This document shows positions 42,853 through 58,030 of a stretch of DNA of 64,000 bases, piece by piece. The notes below the pieces were generated by a model. It saw only the letters and a list, made by a program, of their open reading frames with translations, did no database searches and was not told where the DNA came from. This stretch comes from Myxococcus sp. RHSTA-1-4 (lineage in GTDB: Bacteria > Myxococcota > Myxococcia > Myxococcales > Myxococcaceae): NCBI RefSeq assembly GCF_020037125.1, contig NZ_JAIQDG010000030.1, positions 80,143-144,142 on the forward strand, in the 5' to 3' direction. A program made the translations under genes and the position numbers. The number at the start of each line of letters is the position of its first letter. Within the stretch, counting starts at the first letter, position 1.

Positions 42853-43800
42853 TCAGGGGTAGCGCGGGATGGCAGGGTCGGGCTCGGGGAGCGGAATGAA
42901 CTCCGTCTCCCCGGGGACCGGGCCGATGCGGCCGGCCGTCCAGTCGGCCTTTGCCTGCTCGATGCGCTCCCGCGAGCTGGAGACGAAGTTCCACCAGATG
43001 TGGCGCGGCCCATCCATGGGCTCGCCCCCGAAGAGGAGCACGCGCGCCCCCGCCGGCGCCGTGCCCGCCAGGACGACGTCGGCGCCGGGCCGGAGCACCA
43101 GGAGCTGCCCCGCCGTGTACGTCTCCCCGCCGAGTTCGACTGCTCCCTCCGCCACGTACGCCGCGCGCTCCTCGTGCCCGGGTGACACGGGCAGGCGCGC
43201 TCCGGCCGCCAGCACCGCGTCCGCGTAGAAGAGCTCCGACAGCGTGCTCACGGGCGAGCGGGCGCCGTACAGCGAGCCCGCGATGAGCCGCACGCGCGAG
43301 CCCCCATCCTCCAGCACGGGGAGCGCCTCGGCGGGCGTGTGGGCGAAGGACGGCGCCGTCTCCTCGTGCTGCTTCGGAACCGCGACCCATATCTGGATGC
43401 CGAAGAGCCGCCCTCCCGTGGTCCGCGCCTCCTGCGGGGTGCGCTCCGAGTGGGCGATGCCGCGCCCGGCCACCATCCAGTTCACCGCGCCGGGGCGGAT
43501 GGGCTGCACCGTCCCCAGGCTGTCGCGGTGGAGGATTTCCCCCTCGAAGAGGTAGGTCACCGTCGCCAGCCCGATGTGCGGATGCGGCCGCACGTCCAAC
43601 CCGTGGCCCGAGCGGAACACCGCCGGTCCCATCTGGTCGAAGAAGATGAAGGGCCCCACCATCCGCCGCCGCATCGACGGGAGCGCGCGGCGCACCTCGA
43701 AGCCGTCGCCCAGGTCGCGCGTGCGCGGCACGATGACGGTCTCCACGGCGGAGCCGGGCTCGGGGTCGACATAGGGTTCATCGGGCATCTGCCAGGCCAT
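42853..43800 (-). CDS. Pirin family protein
   Basis: This 315-aa double-cupin protein has the pirin metal-binding cluster RPHPHIGLATVTYLFEG in the first cupin and RGIAHSERT further on, which supplies two more candidate ligands. The second cupin (about 190-290) is less conserved. Many bacterial pirins have quercetin 2,3-dioxygenase activity or regulate enzymes; the role here is open. It is nearly contiguous (13 bp) and convergent with the lipoprotein gene. The ATG at 43800 gives the family start MAWQMPDEPYVDP. Confidence 0.9.
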   Translation of the reverse strand: MAWQMPDEPYVDPEPGSAVETVIVPRTRDLGDGFEVRRALPSMRRRMVGPFIFFDQMGPAVFRSGHGLDVRPHPHIGLATVTYLFEGEILHRDSLGTVQPIRPGAVNWMVAGRGIAHSERTPQEARTTGGRLFGIQIWVAVPKQHEETAPSFAHTPAEALPVLEDGGSRVRLIAGSLYGARSPVSTLSELFYADAVLAAGARLPVSPGHEERAAYVAEGAVELGGETYTAGQLLVLRPGADVVLAGTAPAGARVLLFGGEPMDGPRHIWWNFVSSSRERIEQAKADWTAGRIGPVPGETEFIPLPEPDPAIPRYP

Positions 43801-43896
43801 GGGCTCACGCCTCCAGGGACAATGTCGGTCGGCCCGCACGGAAGTGCAGGCCCGCGATGCCCAACCCTGCCCCATGCCTCCCCGCACGGACAACGG

Positions 43897-45318
43897 TCAG
43901 GGAAGCAGGACCGCCATCGCGTCGACACCCGACACCCGCTTCCAGGCGTCGAGGTCCCGGACCTCCTTCGGGTCGGCCTTGAACAGGCCTCCGGAAGCGT
44001 ACCGGTTCCGGTCCATCCGCAGGCCAGGGTGGTGCCTGCCCAGGCGCACGAGGTTCCGGCACCGGACGGTGTTGCCAACAACCGTGAGGTCCTCGCTGGG
44101 CGCGCCGTTGGCCCCCAGGCCGAGCATCATCCCGTAGCCCTCCGTCTTCTCGATGGTATTGCCCACCACCTCCACGTCCCGCGCGTTCTCCACCCGGATG
44201 CCCACGCCGTCGCCCCCCCCCTTCCTGGAGATGTCGGTGATGCGGTTGCCCTTCACCTCCACCTCGGAGGGGTGGGGCTGGCTGCCGTCCCTCACGCCTC
44301 CGACGGAGATGCCCCGCCCCGCATCGGCGATGCGGTTGTCCTCCACGCGGACGTTCCGCGCGGAGTAGTGGATGACCACCGCCTCCCCCGCGGAGGTGGC
44401 CGACTTCCGGAACCCATGCATGTGGTTGGCGCGGATGACGACGTCGCGGCACGTCTTGATGTCCACCGCGTTCTCGTCGTTCGAGTAGAGCCGGTTGCGC
44501 TCGATGACCACCCCGCGAGCGGGCGCCTGTCCATCCCGGTCCGGCTTGAGGCACTGCACGGAGTCACCCGAGTTGTCGTGGATGTCGTTCTCGCGCAGGG
44601 TGATGTCCCGCGACGTCGCCTGGATGACGACGCCGTGGGAGTCGCCCCGGGGCTTCTTCCGGAAGTCGTGGATGTGGTTGCCCTCGATGAGCACACCCCG
44701 GGCCCCGCCGTAGGTGGTGACACCCCCGCCCAGCGCGCCGTGGTGCACGTTCGAGCCGGACAGCACGGAGCCCTCGGTGTTCCCCTCGAAGATGACCGCG
44801 AAGCGCTTCTGCCCCTTCACGTCGATCTCGAAGCCGTCCACGACCCAGTAGGGCTTGCGAATCTGCACGAGCGCTCCACTGCCACCCGGGAAGATGCGTG
44901 CGCGCCCCTGGGCCATGAGGGTGATGGGCGCGTCCTTCCGCCCCGCCTTCACGTTGCCGTCGATGACGACGCTCTCCGCGTACACGCCGGGAAGGACGAT
45001 GATGGCCTCGCCGGGCGCCACGGCCTTCAACGCCCGGCCGATGGTGCGGAACGGTGCTTTCTTCGACCCCTCCGCCCTGTCCGAGCCCGACGCGCTCACG
45101 TACCACTCCCGCGAGAAGTCCTTCCGGCGTGAGTCGCGGTGCTTCGCGGACACCGCCGGCTCCTCGTCCGCCCCAGAGCCCCCCGTCCCCTCCAGGGCCT
45201 CCTCCACCTCGGCCACCTGCTCGTCCGCGGTCCGCTCCACGTGGCCACAGGCGCCCAGCATGAGGGTGACGAGTCCCACGCCCAGCCACTTCCAAGATCT
45301 TCCCGCTCCGAGCTTCAT
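43897..45318 (-). CDS. Lipoprotein with right-handed parallel beta-helix
   Basis: This 473-aa protein has a signal peptide ending in the lipobox LGACG (Cys24). After an acidic linker, residues about 75-470 contain beta-helix repeats of the NosD/PbH1 type (RGVLIEGNHIHDFRK, RDVVIRANHMHGF, NVRVEDNRIADAG, DVEVVGNTIEKTEG). Most are polysaccharide lyases or binding proteins; the first part WYVSASGSDRAEGSKKAPFRTIGRAL is a familiar N-terminal block. No catalytic residues could be assigned. A strong ribosome binding site (aggaggagggacatcacg) supports the ATG at 45318. The alpha-2-macroglobulin gene ends 102 bp upstream on the same strand. Confidence 0.85.
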   Translation of the reverse strand: MKLGAGRSWKWLGVGLVTLMLGACGHVERTADEQVAEVEEALEGTGGSGADEEPAVSAKHRDSRRKDFSREWYVSASGSDRAEGSKKAPFRTIGRALKAVAPGEAIIVLPGVYAESVVIDGNVKAGRKDAPITLMAQGRARIFPGGSGALVQIRKPYWVVDGFEIDVKGQKRFAVIFEGNTEGSVLSGSNVHHGALGGGVTTYGGARGVLIEGNHIHDFRKKPRGDSHGVVIQATSRDITLRENDIHDNSGDSVQCLKPDRDGQAPARGVVIERNRLYSNDENAVDIKTCRDVVIRANHMHGFRKSATSAGEAVVIHYSARNVRVEDNRIADAGRGISVGGVRDGSQPHPSEVEVKGNRITDISRKGGGDGVGIRVENARDVEVVGNTIEKTEGYGMMLGLGANGAPSEDLTVVGNTVRCRNLVRLGRHHPGLRMDRNRYASGGLFKADPKEVRDLDAWKRVSGVDAMAVLLP

Positions 45319-45420
45319 CGTGATGTCCCTCCTCCTGTCCTGGAGGAAGGAGGAAGCCCCGGGCGGGTTGTGATTGGAGGGCCGGGCAGGCGGCGGACGC
45401 CCGCCCGGCCCCACCCCCCG

Positions 45421-48400
45421 CTACAGCTTCGGAGCGATGGAGACCTTCACGCCCTCGCTCCAGACCTTGTGCTCGTCCGCGTAGTACAGGTACGCGCGGC
45501 TCGCCGGCCCGGTGTACGTGCCGGGCACCGCCGCCACGAGGGACAGCGGCACGTCGATGCGCTTGCGCGGCTCCATGCCCCGCCAGTAGAGGACCACGTC
45601 GCGCCCGAGCACCTCGTACGCGTCCACCACCTGCCGCTTCACCAGCTCCTTGAGCTGGTCATGCCGCACCTCCAGCCCGCCCGGCACGCCGAAGATGGCC
45701 ACCGCCGTCGGCAGCTTCTGGTTCGTGCGGTTGGCGACCATCACCCGCGCCTCCGTCGGCTCGCCCTCGGTGAGCTGCGTCTTCGCCAGCGCCACCTCCA
45801 GCATCACCTGCGTCTCCTTCGAGCTGTCCGGCACGAGCGCGCTGTAGGTGACCTCCACCGTGTACGGCAGCTCCGCGCCGCCCTCCATCCGCAGCTCCAC
45901 CCGGCGCCCGCCCGGCCCGAGCAGCGCGCTCACGTCGGGGAGCTTGAGCGCCTCCTGAGAGGACGCATCGAACCGGACCGGCTCACCCACGGGGCGGCCC
46001 TCCACGTAGACGCGCACCAGGCCCGGCTTGAGGTTCGAGCCGCGCAGCTTGTCGTAGGCGATGACCGCGCGCAGCGCGAGCACCGTGCTCTGCGTCGCTC
46101 CGTAGCGGCCGCCCTCGTTCGACTCCGCCAGGAACTTCATGGAGCGCTCCACGTTCGCCCGGTAGGTGGGCTCGCGCATCCACGCCAGCACCGCCAGCGC
46201 CGTGGTCTCGATTTGAAGCGTCTGCCCCGAGCTGCCCACGATGGACTGCGTCGCGCCCGCCACCACGCCGTCCTTCCCCTGCTGCTCCGCGAGCCGGCCC
46301 ATCAGCGCCTTCGCCCCGGCGGCGTCCCCCGCGAGCGACAGCACGTTGGCCGCCAGCGCCAGCACGTAGCTGTTCTGGCTCTTCGCGGCCGCCGCCTTCA
46401 GCGAGGCCACCTCCTTCGACAGCTCGCGAGCCTGCGCCGCCGGCTGCTCCGCGCTCTCCAGCAGCGCCCAGAGGATGTACGCATTGGACGTGTCCGCGTC
46501 CTCCACCCACACGTGCAGCGCGCGGCGCTTGCGGTGGAAGCCGCCCTGCCCGTCCCGCTGCTGGAGGAGCCACGCCCGCGTGCGCTCCAGCATGGCGGCA
46601 TCCACGTCGCGCACCTGGCGCATGTCCATGAAGTGCAGCAGGCCGAAGGCCGTCAGCGCCTCGTGGCCCGGGTTCTGGCCGAACCACTCGTAGCCCTTCT
46701 CGGAGGTCTCGAAGCCCACCAGCCGCTGGTAGCCCCGCTCCAGCTTCTCGCGCGCGTCCGCCACCAGCGCCGGGCTCACCCCGGTGTGCGTCTGGAAGTA
46801 CTGCTGCGCCATCGTCATCGGGTACGTCGTGGAGCTGGTCTGCTCGAAGCAGCCGCTCGGCTCCTGGATGAGGCGGGAGAGCGACTCGGTCATGTTGGCC
46901 AGCGGGGCCGGGTACACGGCGATGGACGTGCGGATGCTGCCGGGCACCACGCTGTCCGGAAGCACCACGTCGTGCGCCACCGGCTTGCCGGACGACAGCA
47001 GCCCACCGAAGGAAACGCGGCCCGGGAAGCCCCGGGGCTTGATGGACAGCGTGCGGGTGACGGTGTCCGTGTAGTCACCGGCGCTCGCCGTGAGCTTCAC
47101 GTCCACGGGCCGCGCCTCCTGGCCAATCTCCAGCGCGAAGAGCTGCCGGGCCCGCGCCTGCGACGCCAGGTTCAGCGGACCGCTCCCGGAGACCTTCACG
47201 TCGCCCTTCAGCTCGACCTTCACCCCCGCTCCCGTGAGCGCCGACTCCGTCCCGTTCACCAGCGCCACCGGCAGCCGCACCACGTCGCCGGACGTCACCT
47301 CGAGCGGCAGCTTCGGCTCCGCGTAGAACGGCTGCACCGACTCCACCTCCGCCACCGCCGAGCCGAGCGCGCCGTCACCGCCCACCGCTCCGGCGAACGC
47401 CTTGAACGTCGTCACCGAGTCGCTCAGGCCGAACGACACCCGGACCTCGCCCGTGCTCGCGTCGGTGCGGACGCCCGCGTTCCAGTAGAGCGTCTCCGCG
47501 AAGTCGACGCGGTCGCTCGGCTTGCGGCCCGGCCTCACGGTGTGCGCGTACTCGCGGATGTAGACCATGGGCCGCAGCGCTGAGTCCTCGTCCATCCGCC
47601 GCCGCTTCGCCTTCTCCGCGCGCATCTCCCGGGCGTCCCTCATGAGGGGCCCCGCCGCCACTTCCTCCTTGGCCTCGGCCACCACGGGCATGGCCTGGGC
47701 CACGGGCATGGCCTGGGCCGCGGGAGCCTGCCGGGGCGCCGGCGCGGCCGCCATGGGCGCGGGAGCCGGAGGCGGCGGGCCGAAGTCATCCACCTCCGCC
47801 TCCGCCGCGACCGCCAGGTCCTCCGCCGGCTCGGGAGCGGGCTCCTCCATGCGAGCGGCCATGGAGGCGGGCACGGGCCGGCTCCTCACAGCGCCAACAG
47901 CGGCCCCACGGCCCGGCATGTACTTGCGAACGGGGCGCGGCTCCTCCGGCCAGCGCACCGCGAAGACGCGCATCGCCGCGTCACCATGGCGCGCGAGGAA
48001 GGCCTTCGAGTCCGCCACCGCGAAGCGCCGCCAGCCCTGCGTCCCCAGCAGCAGGTCCACCGCCAGCCGCGACTTCGGGTTCTTCGAGTCGAGGTAGAGC
48101 TGCGCGTCGGCCAGCTCCTTCACCTCGGGCTCCAGCAGCACCATCACCGGGAGCTGCGGCGCCTGGTCGCGCTTCTCCTGCATCTCCAGCACGGCGTCAT
48201 CCGTGACGGTGAGCATCACCAGCGCGGAGACCGGCTTCCCGTCCCGCGTCGTGCGGGCCGTGAGCTGCACGGGGCTGCCCGGCACGTAGCGCTTGCGGTC
48301 CGCCCTCAGCTCGACGGTGATTTCCTTCGAGGGCTGGCGGAACACCAGCCGCTCCGCCAGCGGCCGCCCGTCGTGGTCCCACACCGTGGCGACCAGCACG

Positions 48401-49608
48401 CCGTCCGCGTCGCCCGGGTCGAGCGTCACCGGGCCGCCCTGCCCGTCCCCGAGCACCACCGAGGCCACCCGCACCTCGCGCTGGCTCAGCGTCACCGTCG
48501 CCCTGCCCACGTTGCGCAGCCCCACGTCGAGCCGCACCATGCGGCCCGCGGGCACCACGTCCTCACGCGCGCGGATGACGGCGCCCGTGGGCTTCACCTC
48601 CGGAAGCGGGAAGGTCTTCCGGATGCCCGACGGCGAGTCGATGCGCAGCGCGTACCGCGCGCCGGCCTCGGGCGTGAGCTCGAAGCGGCCACGGCCCTCG
48701 TGCTCGGAGCGGACGCGGGCGACCACCCGGCCGGTCCCCACCTCCACCACCGCGCCCGTCAGATCCGCCGGCTTGCGCGCGGGCGTCTTCGCCTCGAAGT
48801 AGATGCGCGAGGCCAGGCCCGCCACCAGCTCACCGCCCTCCGGGTACATGGCCAGGTCCAGCGTCTGGAGGAGGATGGGAATCGTCTTCGCCGCCGTCTC
48901 CACCACGCCGCCGTCCTCGATGGCGAAGGCGAGCGTGCCCTCGCCGCGCTCGATGGCGGCCGGCAGCGGGAAGCGGACCGTGCAGCGGCCCTTGCCGTCC
49001 ACCGTGCACGGCACCTGCGCCACGGTGGCGCCGTCGACGAGCGCGGTGGCATTCACCTTCGCCCCCTCGGGCACGCCGCCCTCGGCGCGCTTCACGTCCA
49101 GCGTGGCGGTGACCGTGTCGCCCGGACCGTAGCCCTCACGGAGGAACTCGATCTGCGACTTGAGGCGCGGGGCCCGGTAGGCGCGCACGTCGAACTTCCG
49201 CTCCGCGGGGGCCGCGCCCGTCCAGGGATAGGTGACGCGCAGGGTGTACTCACCACCGGGCTGCCCGGCGGGAATGGGCCAGGCATAACCCCAGACCGAG
49301 TCCTGGGTGCTCACGTGGCTCGTGGCGACCACGTCGCCCTTCGGGCCCCGGAGCTCGAGCTGGGCCTGGAGCGAGTGCGGGTAGGGCTTGCGGCTGAGGG
49401 CCTCCAGCACCAGGCCTCGCACCAGCACCTGCTCGCCCACGCGGTAGAACGGCTTGTCGGTGGTGATGAAGGTCAGGTACCGGTCCGCGCCTCCCAGGGC
49501 ACGGGTGGAGGCCCGGGCCGCGAGGACCCGGGGGGACAGCAGGATGAGGGCGACGGCCAGGCCCAGTGTCAGGAGCGCGCGCAGGGCACGCGGGACGTGG
49601 AAGGTCAT
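45421..49608 (-). CDS. Alpha-2-macroglobulin family protein with thioester motif
   Basis: This 1395-aa exported protein has a signal peptide (LTLGLAVALILLSPRVLA). The early part has macroglobulin domains (DRYLTFITTDKPFYRVGEQV), then an Ala/Pro/Glu/Met-rich linker (about 595-655). The A2M domain is followed by the thioester motif CFEQ (Cys920-Gln923, in EPSGCFEQTSSTTYP), which traps attacking proteases covalently. Bacterial homologues often sit beside a penicillin-binding protein gene; none is visible here. The linker could serve as the bait region. Unlike E. coli YfhM, no lipobox is seen at this start. It may protect the periplasm from proteases of prey or rivals. Confidence 0.9.
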   Translation of the reverse strand: MTFHVPRALRALLTLGLAVALILLSPRVLAARASTRALGGADRYLTFITTDKPFYRVGEQVLVRGLVLEALSRKPYPHSLQAQLELRGPKGDVVATSHVSTQDSVWGYAWPIPAGQPGGEYTLRVTYPWTGAAPAERKFDVRAYRAPRLKSQIEFLREGYGPGDTVTATLDVKRAEGGVPEGAKVNATALVDGATVAQVPCTVDGKGRCTVRFPLPAAIERGEGTLAFAIEDGGVVETAAKTIPILLQTLDLAMYPEGGELVAGLASRIYFEAKTPARKPADLTGAVVEVGTGRVVARVRSEHEGRGRFELTPEAGARYALRIDSPSGIRKTFPLPEVKPTGAVIRAREDVVPAGRMVRLDVGLRNVGRATVTLSQREVRVASVVLGDGQGGPVTLDPGDADGVLVATVWDHDGRPLAERLVFRQPSKEITVELRADRKRYVPGSPVQLTARTTRDGKPVSALVMLTVTDDAVLEMQEKRDQAPQLPVMVLLEPEVKELADAQLYLDSKNPKSRLAVDLLLGTQGWRRFAVADSKAFLARHGDAAMRVFAVRWPEEPRPVRKYMPGRGAAVGAVRSRPVPASMAARMEEPAPEPAEDLAVAAEAEVDDFGPPPPAPAPMAAAPAPRQAPAAQAMPVAQAMPVVAEAKEEVAAGPLMRDAREMRAEKAKRRRMDEDSALRPMVYIREYAHTVRPGRKPSDRVDFAETLYWNAGVRTDASTGEVRVSFGLSDSVTTFKAFAGAVGGDGALGSAVAEVESVQPFYAEPKLPLEVTSGDVVRLPVALVNGTESALTGAGVKVELKGDVKVSGSGPLNLASQARARQLFALEIGQEARPVDVKLTASAGDYTDTVTRTLSIKPRGFPGRVSFGGLLSSGKPVAHDVVLPDSVVPGSIRTSIAVYPAPLANMTESLSRLIQEPSGCFEQTSSTTYPMTMAQQYFQTHTGVSPALVADAREKLERGYQRLVGFETSEKGYEWFGQNPGHEALTAFGLLHFMDMRQVRDVDAAMLERTRAWLLQQRDGQGGFHRKRRALHVWVEDADTSNAYILWALLESAEQPAAQARELSKEVASLKAAAAKSQNSYVLALAANVLSLAGDAAGAKALMGRLAEQQGKDGVVAGATQSIVGSSGQTLQIETTALAVLAWMREPTYRANVERSMKFLAESNEGGRYGATQSTVLALRAVIAYDKLRGSNLKPGLVRVYVEGRPVGEPVRFDASSQEALKLPDVSALLGPGGRRVELRMEGGAELPYTVEVTYSALVPDSSKETQVMLEVALAKTQLTEGEPTEARVMVANRTNQKLPTAVAIFGVPGGLEVRHDQLKELVKRQVVDAYEVLGRDVVLYWRGMEPRKRIDVPLSLVAAVPGTYTGPASRAYLYYADEHKVWSEGVKVSIAPKL

Positions 49609-49961
49609 GGCGCCTCTCAACGGGCGAACGCGCGAGAAGTTCTCGACAGCCGGCTCACCTCCCCGGGCAGCCCTCCCGCGGGGGCCCATCCGTGGGCTCG
49701 CGGTTCAACTGGAGCGCCCGGTAACGCGGCACGTCGTGCCACACCGCCGGTCGGAGCGCCTGTCACCCGGGGTCTCCGGCCGGGAAGCCGGGAGGTCCCG
49801 GTGCTTTTCGTTCGCCACCCACCACACGGGTTGGGATGAAATCGCCGGCGCCTTTGTTGGCCCCACCCCTACATGCGCCAGACCGTCTATATCGCGGGTC
49901 TTCCAGGCACCGGGGCCCTGCCCCGTGCCGGCGCTGCGGTTCATCGTTCAGGAGCTTCCCC
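49609..49961. other. Divergent spacer, 353 bp
   Basis: No gene is seen. The short palindrome CGAGAA-G-TTCTCG lies at 49633-49645, 24 bp upstream of the macroglobulin start. A TATATC at about 49889-49894 could be a -10 element for the plus-strand peptidase. Confidence 0.35.
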
Positions 49962-52109
49962 TTGACACTTCACCACCGACGTTTCCCGAATGCCGCGCGC
50001 GGAGTGGTCGCCGCCTGCGCGTCCGCGCTGATGGCCTCGTGCGCGGCCTCCGCTCCGGCGGAGAAGACCCCGCCCCCCGCCCCCGCGGAGACCCCGGCTC
50101 CGGTGGCGGCTCCCGCCCCCGCGCCGAAGCCGACCTACGGCACCTTCGGCTACGACGCCGACGGCATGGACCGGGCCGTCAAGCCCGGTGACAACTTCTA
50201 CCGGCATGCCAACGGGACGTGGCTCGACAAGACGGAGATTCCCGCCGACCGCTCCAGCTACGGCATGTTCACGGCGCTCTCGGAGCTGGCGGATCAGCGC
50301 TCCCGCGAGCTGATTGAAGCGCAGATCCAGGCCCCCGAGGGCACCGAGGCTCGCAAGATTGGCGACTACTTCGCCACCTTCCTCGACGAGGCCGCCATCG
50401 AGGCGAAGGGCCTCGCGCCGCTCAAGCCGGAGCTGGACCGCATCGCGGCCATCAGCAACAAGAAGGCCCTCTCCTCCGAGCTCGGCTCGACGCTGCGCGC
50501 CGATGTCGACGCGCTCAACACGGGCCGCATCTACACGCGCAACCTCTTCGGCCTCTGGGTGGCGGAGGACCTGAACGACCCGTCCCGCTACGCCCCCTAC
50601 CTGCTGCAGGGCGGCCTGGGGCTGCCGGACCGCGACTACTACCTCGTCGACAGCCCCCGCTTCAAAGAGGTCCGCCAGGCCTACCAGCAGCACATCGCCA
50701 ACATGCTGAAGCTGGCGGGCCTCTCCGAGCCCGAGGCCCGGGCCGCCCGGGTCTTCGCCCTGGAGAGCAAGATCGCCAAGGCGCACTGGGCCCAGGTCGA
50801 CTCGCGGGACATCACCAAGACCAACAACCCCTGGCCGCGCGAGCAGTTCGCGAAGAAGGCCCCGGGCATGGACTGGAACGCGTACTTCACGGCCGCGGGG
50901 CTCGCGCAGCAGCCCCAGATCATCGTGTGGCAGCCGAGCGCGCTGACGGGCCTCTCCAAGCTGGTCGGCGGCGAGCCGCTCCAGGCCTGGAAGGACTACC
51001 TGACCTTCCACGCCATCGCGCGGACCGCGCAGGTCCTCCCGAAGGCCTTCGTGGACGAGAGCTTCGTCTTCAACGGCAAGACGCTCTCCGGCTCGCAGAA
51101 GCAGCGGGACCGCTGGAAGCGCGGCGTCGACTTCACCAACGCGGCCCTGGGCATGGCCGTGGGCAAGCTCTACGTGGAGAAGTACTTCCCGCCCAACGTC
51201 AAGGCGGCGGCGGACGCCATGGTCCGCAACATCGTGACCGCCTTCGGCCAGCGCATCGACGCGCTGACCTGGATGTCGCCGGAAACAAAGGCCCGCGCGA
51301 AGGAGAAGGTCGGCACCCTCCAGACGAGCATCGGCCACCCGGCGAAGTGGCGTGACTACTCGGGGCTCGAGGTCATCCGTGGGGATGCTTTCGGCAACGC
51401 CGAGCGGGCCTCCCGCTTCGAGACGCAGCGCAACCTGAACAAGCTCGGCCAGCCCGTGGACCGGACCGAGTGGTACATGGTCCCCCACCTGGTGAACGCG
51501 CTGAACTCGCCGCAGCAGAACTCCATCATCTTCCCCGCCGCCATCCTCCAGCCGCCGTTCTTCGACGCGAACGCCGACCCGGCCATCAACTACGGCGGCA
51601 TCGGCACGGTCATCGGCCACGAAATCGTCCACAGCTTCGATGACACCGGCGCGCAGTTCGACGCGCGCGGCAAGCTGGCGAACTGGTGGACGAAGGAGGA
51701 CGAGGCCCGGTTCAAGGCCGCGGGCAAGGCGCTCACGGAGCAGTACAACGCCTACAAGCCGCTGCCCGACCTGGCCGTCAACGGCGACCTGACGCTCGGC
51801 GAGAACATCGCGGACGTGGCCGGCCTGGCGGTGGCCCATGACGCCTACAAGCTGTCGCTCGGTGACAAGCCGGCGCCGGTGATTGACGGCTACACCGGCG
51901 ACCAGCGCTTCTTCCTCGGCTTCGCCCAAGTCTGGCGCAACAAGTACCGCGAGCCGATGCTGCGCCGCATCCTGATGACGGACGGGCACTCCCCCGGCGA
52001 GTACCGCGCCTCGACGGTGCGCAACCTCGACGCCTGGTACCAGGCCTTCGACGTCGCGCCCGGGCAGTCACTCTTCCTCGCCCCCGAGCAGCGCGTCCGC
52101 ATCTGGTGA
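49962..52109 (+). CDS. M13 family zinc metallopeptidase (neprilysin/PepO-like) lipoprotein
   Basis: This 715-aa peptidase has the zinc site HEIVHSFD (His553, Glu554, His557) and the second motif GENIADVAG (Glu614), both diagnostic of M13. The substrate-positioning NALNSPQQNSIIFPAAILQPPFF block is also intact. A signal peptide ending in a lipobox-like ALMASC precedes a Pro/Ala-rich tether, so it is probably an outer-membrane or periplasmic lipoprotein. The TTG at 49962 is chosen because AGGAG lies 7 bp upstream (49950-49954) and the signal peptide begins there. M13 enzymes cleave peptides, so a role in peptide digestion is likely. Confidence 0.94.
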   Translation: MTLHHRRFPNAARGVVAACASALMASCAASAPAEKTPPPAPAETPAPVAAPAPAPKPTYGTFGYDADGMDRAVKPGDNFYRHANGTWLDKTEIPADRSSYGMFTALSELADQRSRELIEAQIQAPEGTEARKIGDYFATFLDEAAIEAKGLAPLKPELDRIAAISNKKALSSELGSTLRADVDALNTGRIYTRNLFGLWVAEDLNDPSRYAPYLLQGGLGLPDRDYYLVDSPRFKEVRQAYQQHIANMLKLAGLSEPEARAARVFALESKIAKAHWAQVDSRDITKTNNPWPREQFAKKAPGMDWNAYFTAAGLAQQPQIIVWQPSALTGLSKLVGGEPLQAWKDYLTFHAIARTAQVLPKAFVDESFVFNGKTLSGSQKQRDRWKRGVDFTNAALGMAVGKLYVEKYFPPNVKAAADAMVRNIVTAFGQRIDALTWMSPETKARAKEKVGTLQTSIGHPAKWRDYSGLEVIRGDAFGNAERASRFETQRNLNKLGQPVDRTEWYMVPHLVNALNSPQQNSIIFPAAILQPPFFDANADPAINYGGIGTVIGHEIVHSFDDTGAQFDARGKLANWWTKEDEARFKAAGKALTEQYNAYKPLPDLAVNGDLTLGENIADVAGLAVAHDAYKLSLGDKPAPVIDGYTGDQRFFLGFAQVWRNKYREPMLRRILMTDGHSPGEYRASTVRNLDAWYQAFDVAPGQSLFLAPEQRVRIW

Positions 52110-52136
52110 GCCGCGCACCGTCGCGGTGAAGCCGTT

Positions 52137-52171
52137 CCCCTCCTCTCGTGGCCTCACCGTGAGAGGAGGGG
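52137..52171 (+). terminator. Strong terminator-like hairpin after M13 peptidase
   Basis: A perfect 11-bp stem CCCCTCCTCTC / GAGAGGAGGGG (52137-52147 with 52161-52171), 28 bp after the stop codon. No U tract follows; the next element is a CRP-like palindrome 6 bp further on. Confidence 0.65.
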
Positions 52172-52177
52172 GCAAGG

Positions 52178-52197
52178 CTTGTGACACTGTTCACAAG
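52178..52197. promoter_or_regulatory. CRP/FNR-type palindrome upstream of first propeller-cytochrome gene
   Basis: CTTGTGACACTGTTCACAAG has perfect 7-bp arms and contains the CRP consensus TGTGA-N6-TCACA. It is 101 bp upstream of the ATG at 52299, in an AT-rich promoter zone (52198-52240). The reading is made directly from the sequence; which regulator binds is unknown. Confidence 0.65.
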
Positions 52198-52298
52198 TAA
52201 AATTGCCAGCAAATAAGAAAATCACTGTGAGTAAATAATGGCGATGGTGGCGTCACTCTGGGGATGGCCGTGCTGGCCAGTTTCCTGTGGGGGGCACC

Positions 52299-55073
<2,775 letters not shown>

Positions 55074-55194
55074 GGTTTTCGGAACTGTTCACTTTTCACT
55101 GATTTGCCTACTCTGGGGCCGCGCGCGACCCGCGCGGCATCGTGCCTTCGCATCCCCATGGGCACGACGTCCGACAACCCCCGAGCGAGGCACC
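55074..55194 (+). promoter_or_regulatory. Spacer of the tandem pair with half of the CRP-like site
   Basis: The 121-bp spacer keeps ACTGTTCAC (55084-55092), also found in the palindrome before copy 1 (52186-52194), followed in both cases by a short AT-rich run ending TTGCC. The left half (TTGTGA) is lost here. This suggests the promoter was duplicated with the gene and then diverged. Confidence 0.45.
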
Positions 55195-57972
<2,778 letters not shown>

Positions 57973-58002
57973 GCTCCGGCGGCAAGGCAGGATGAACGAG
58001 CG

Positions 58003-58030
58003 GGGCGCCGGTCAGCGGTGACCGGCGCCC
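58003..58030. terminator. Bidirectional terminator hairpin between convergent genes
   Basis: A perfect 12-bp stem GGGCGCCGGTCA / TGACCGGCGCCC with a GCGG loop (58003-58014 and 58019-58030). It overlaps the last codons of the hemerythrin gene and lies 30 bp after the propeller-cytochrome gene. Confidence 0.7.

Noticed and set aside
45139..49839. Two long plus-strand open frames of 814 and 617 codons
   Set aside because: They lie opposite the alpha-2-macroglobulin gene, whose domain motifs and thioester site are clear; their composition (His/Arg/Leu) is that of a shadow frame.
58003..58030. Operator site
   Set aside because: The dyad lies between convergent genes and overlaps a stop codon, so a terminator explains it better.
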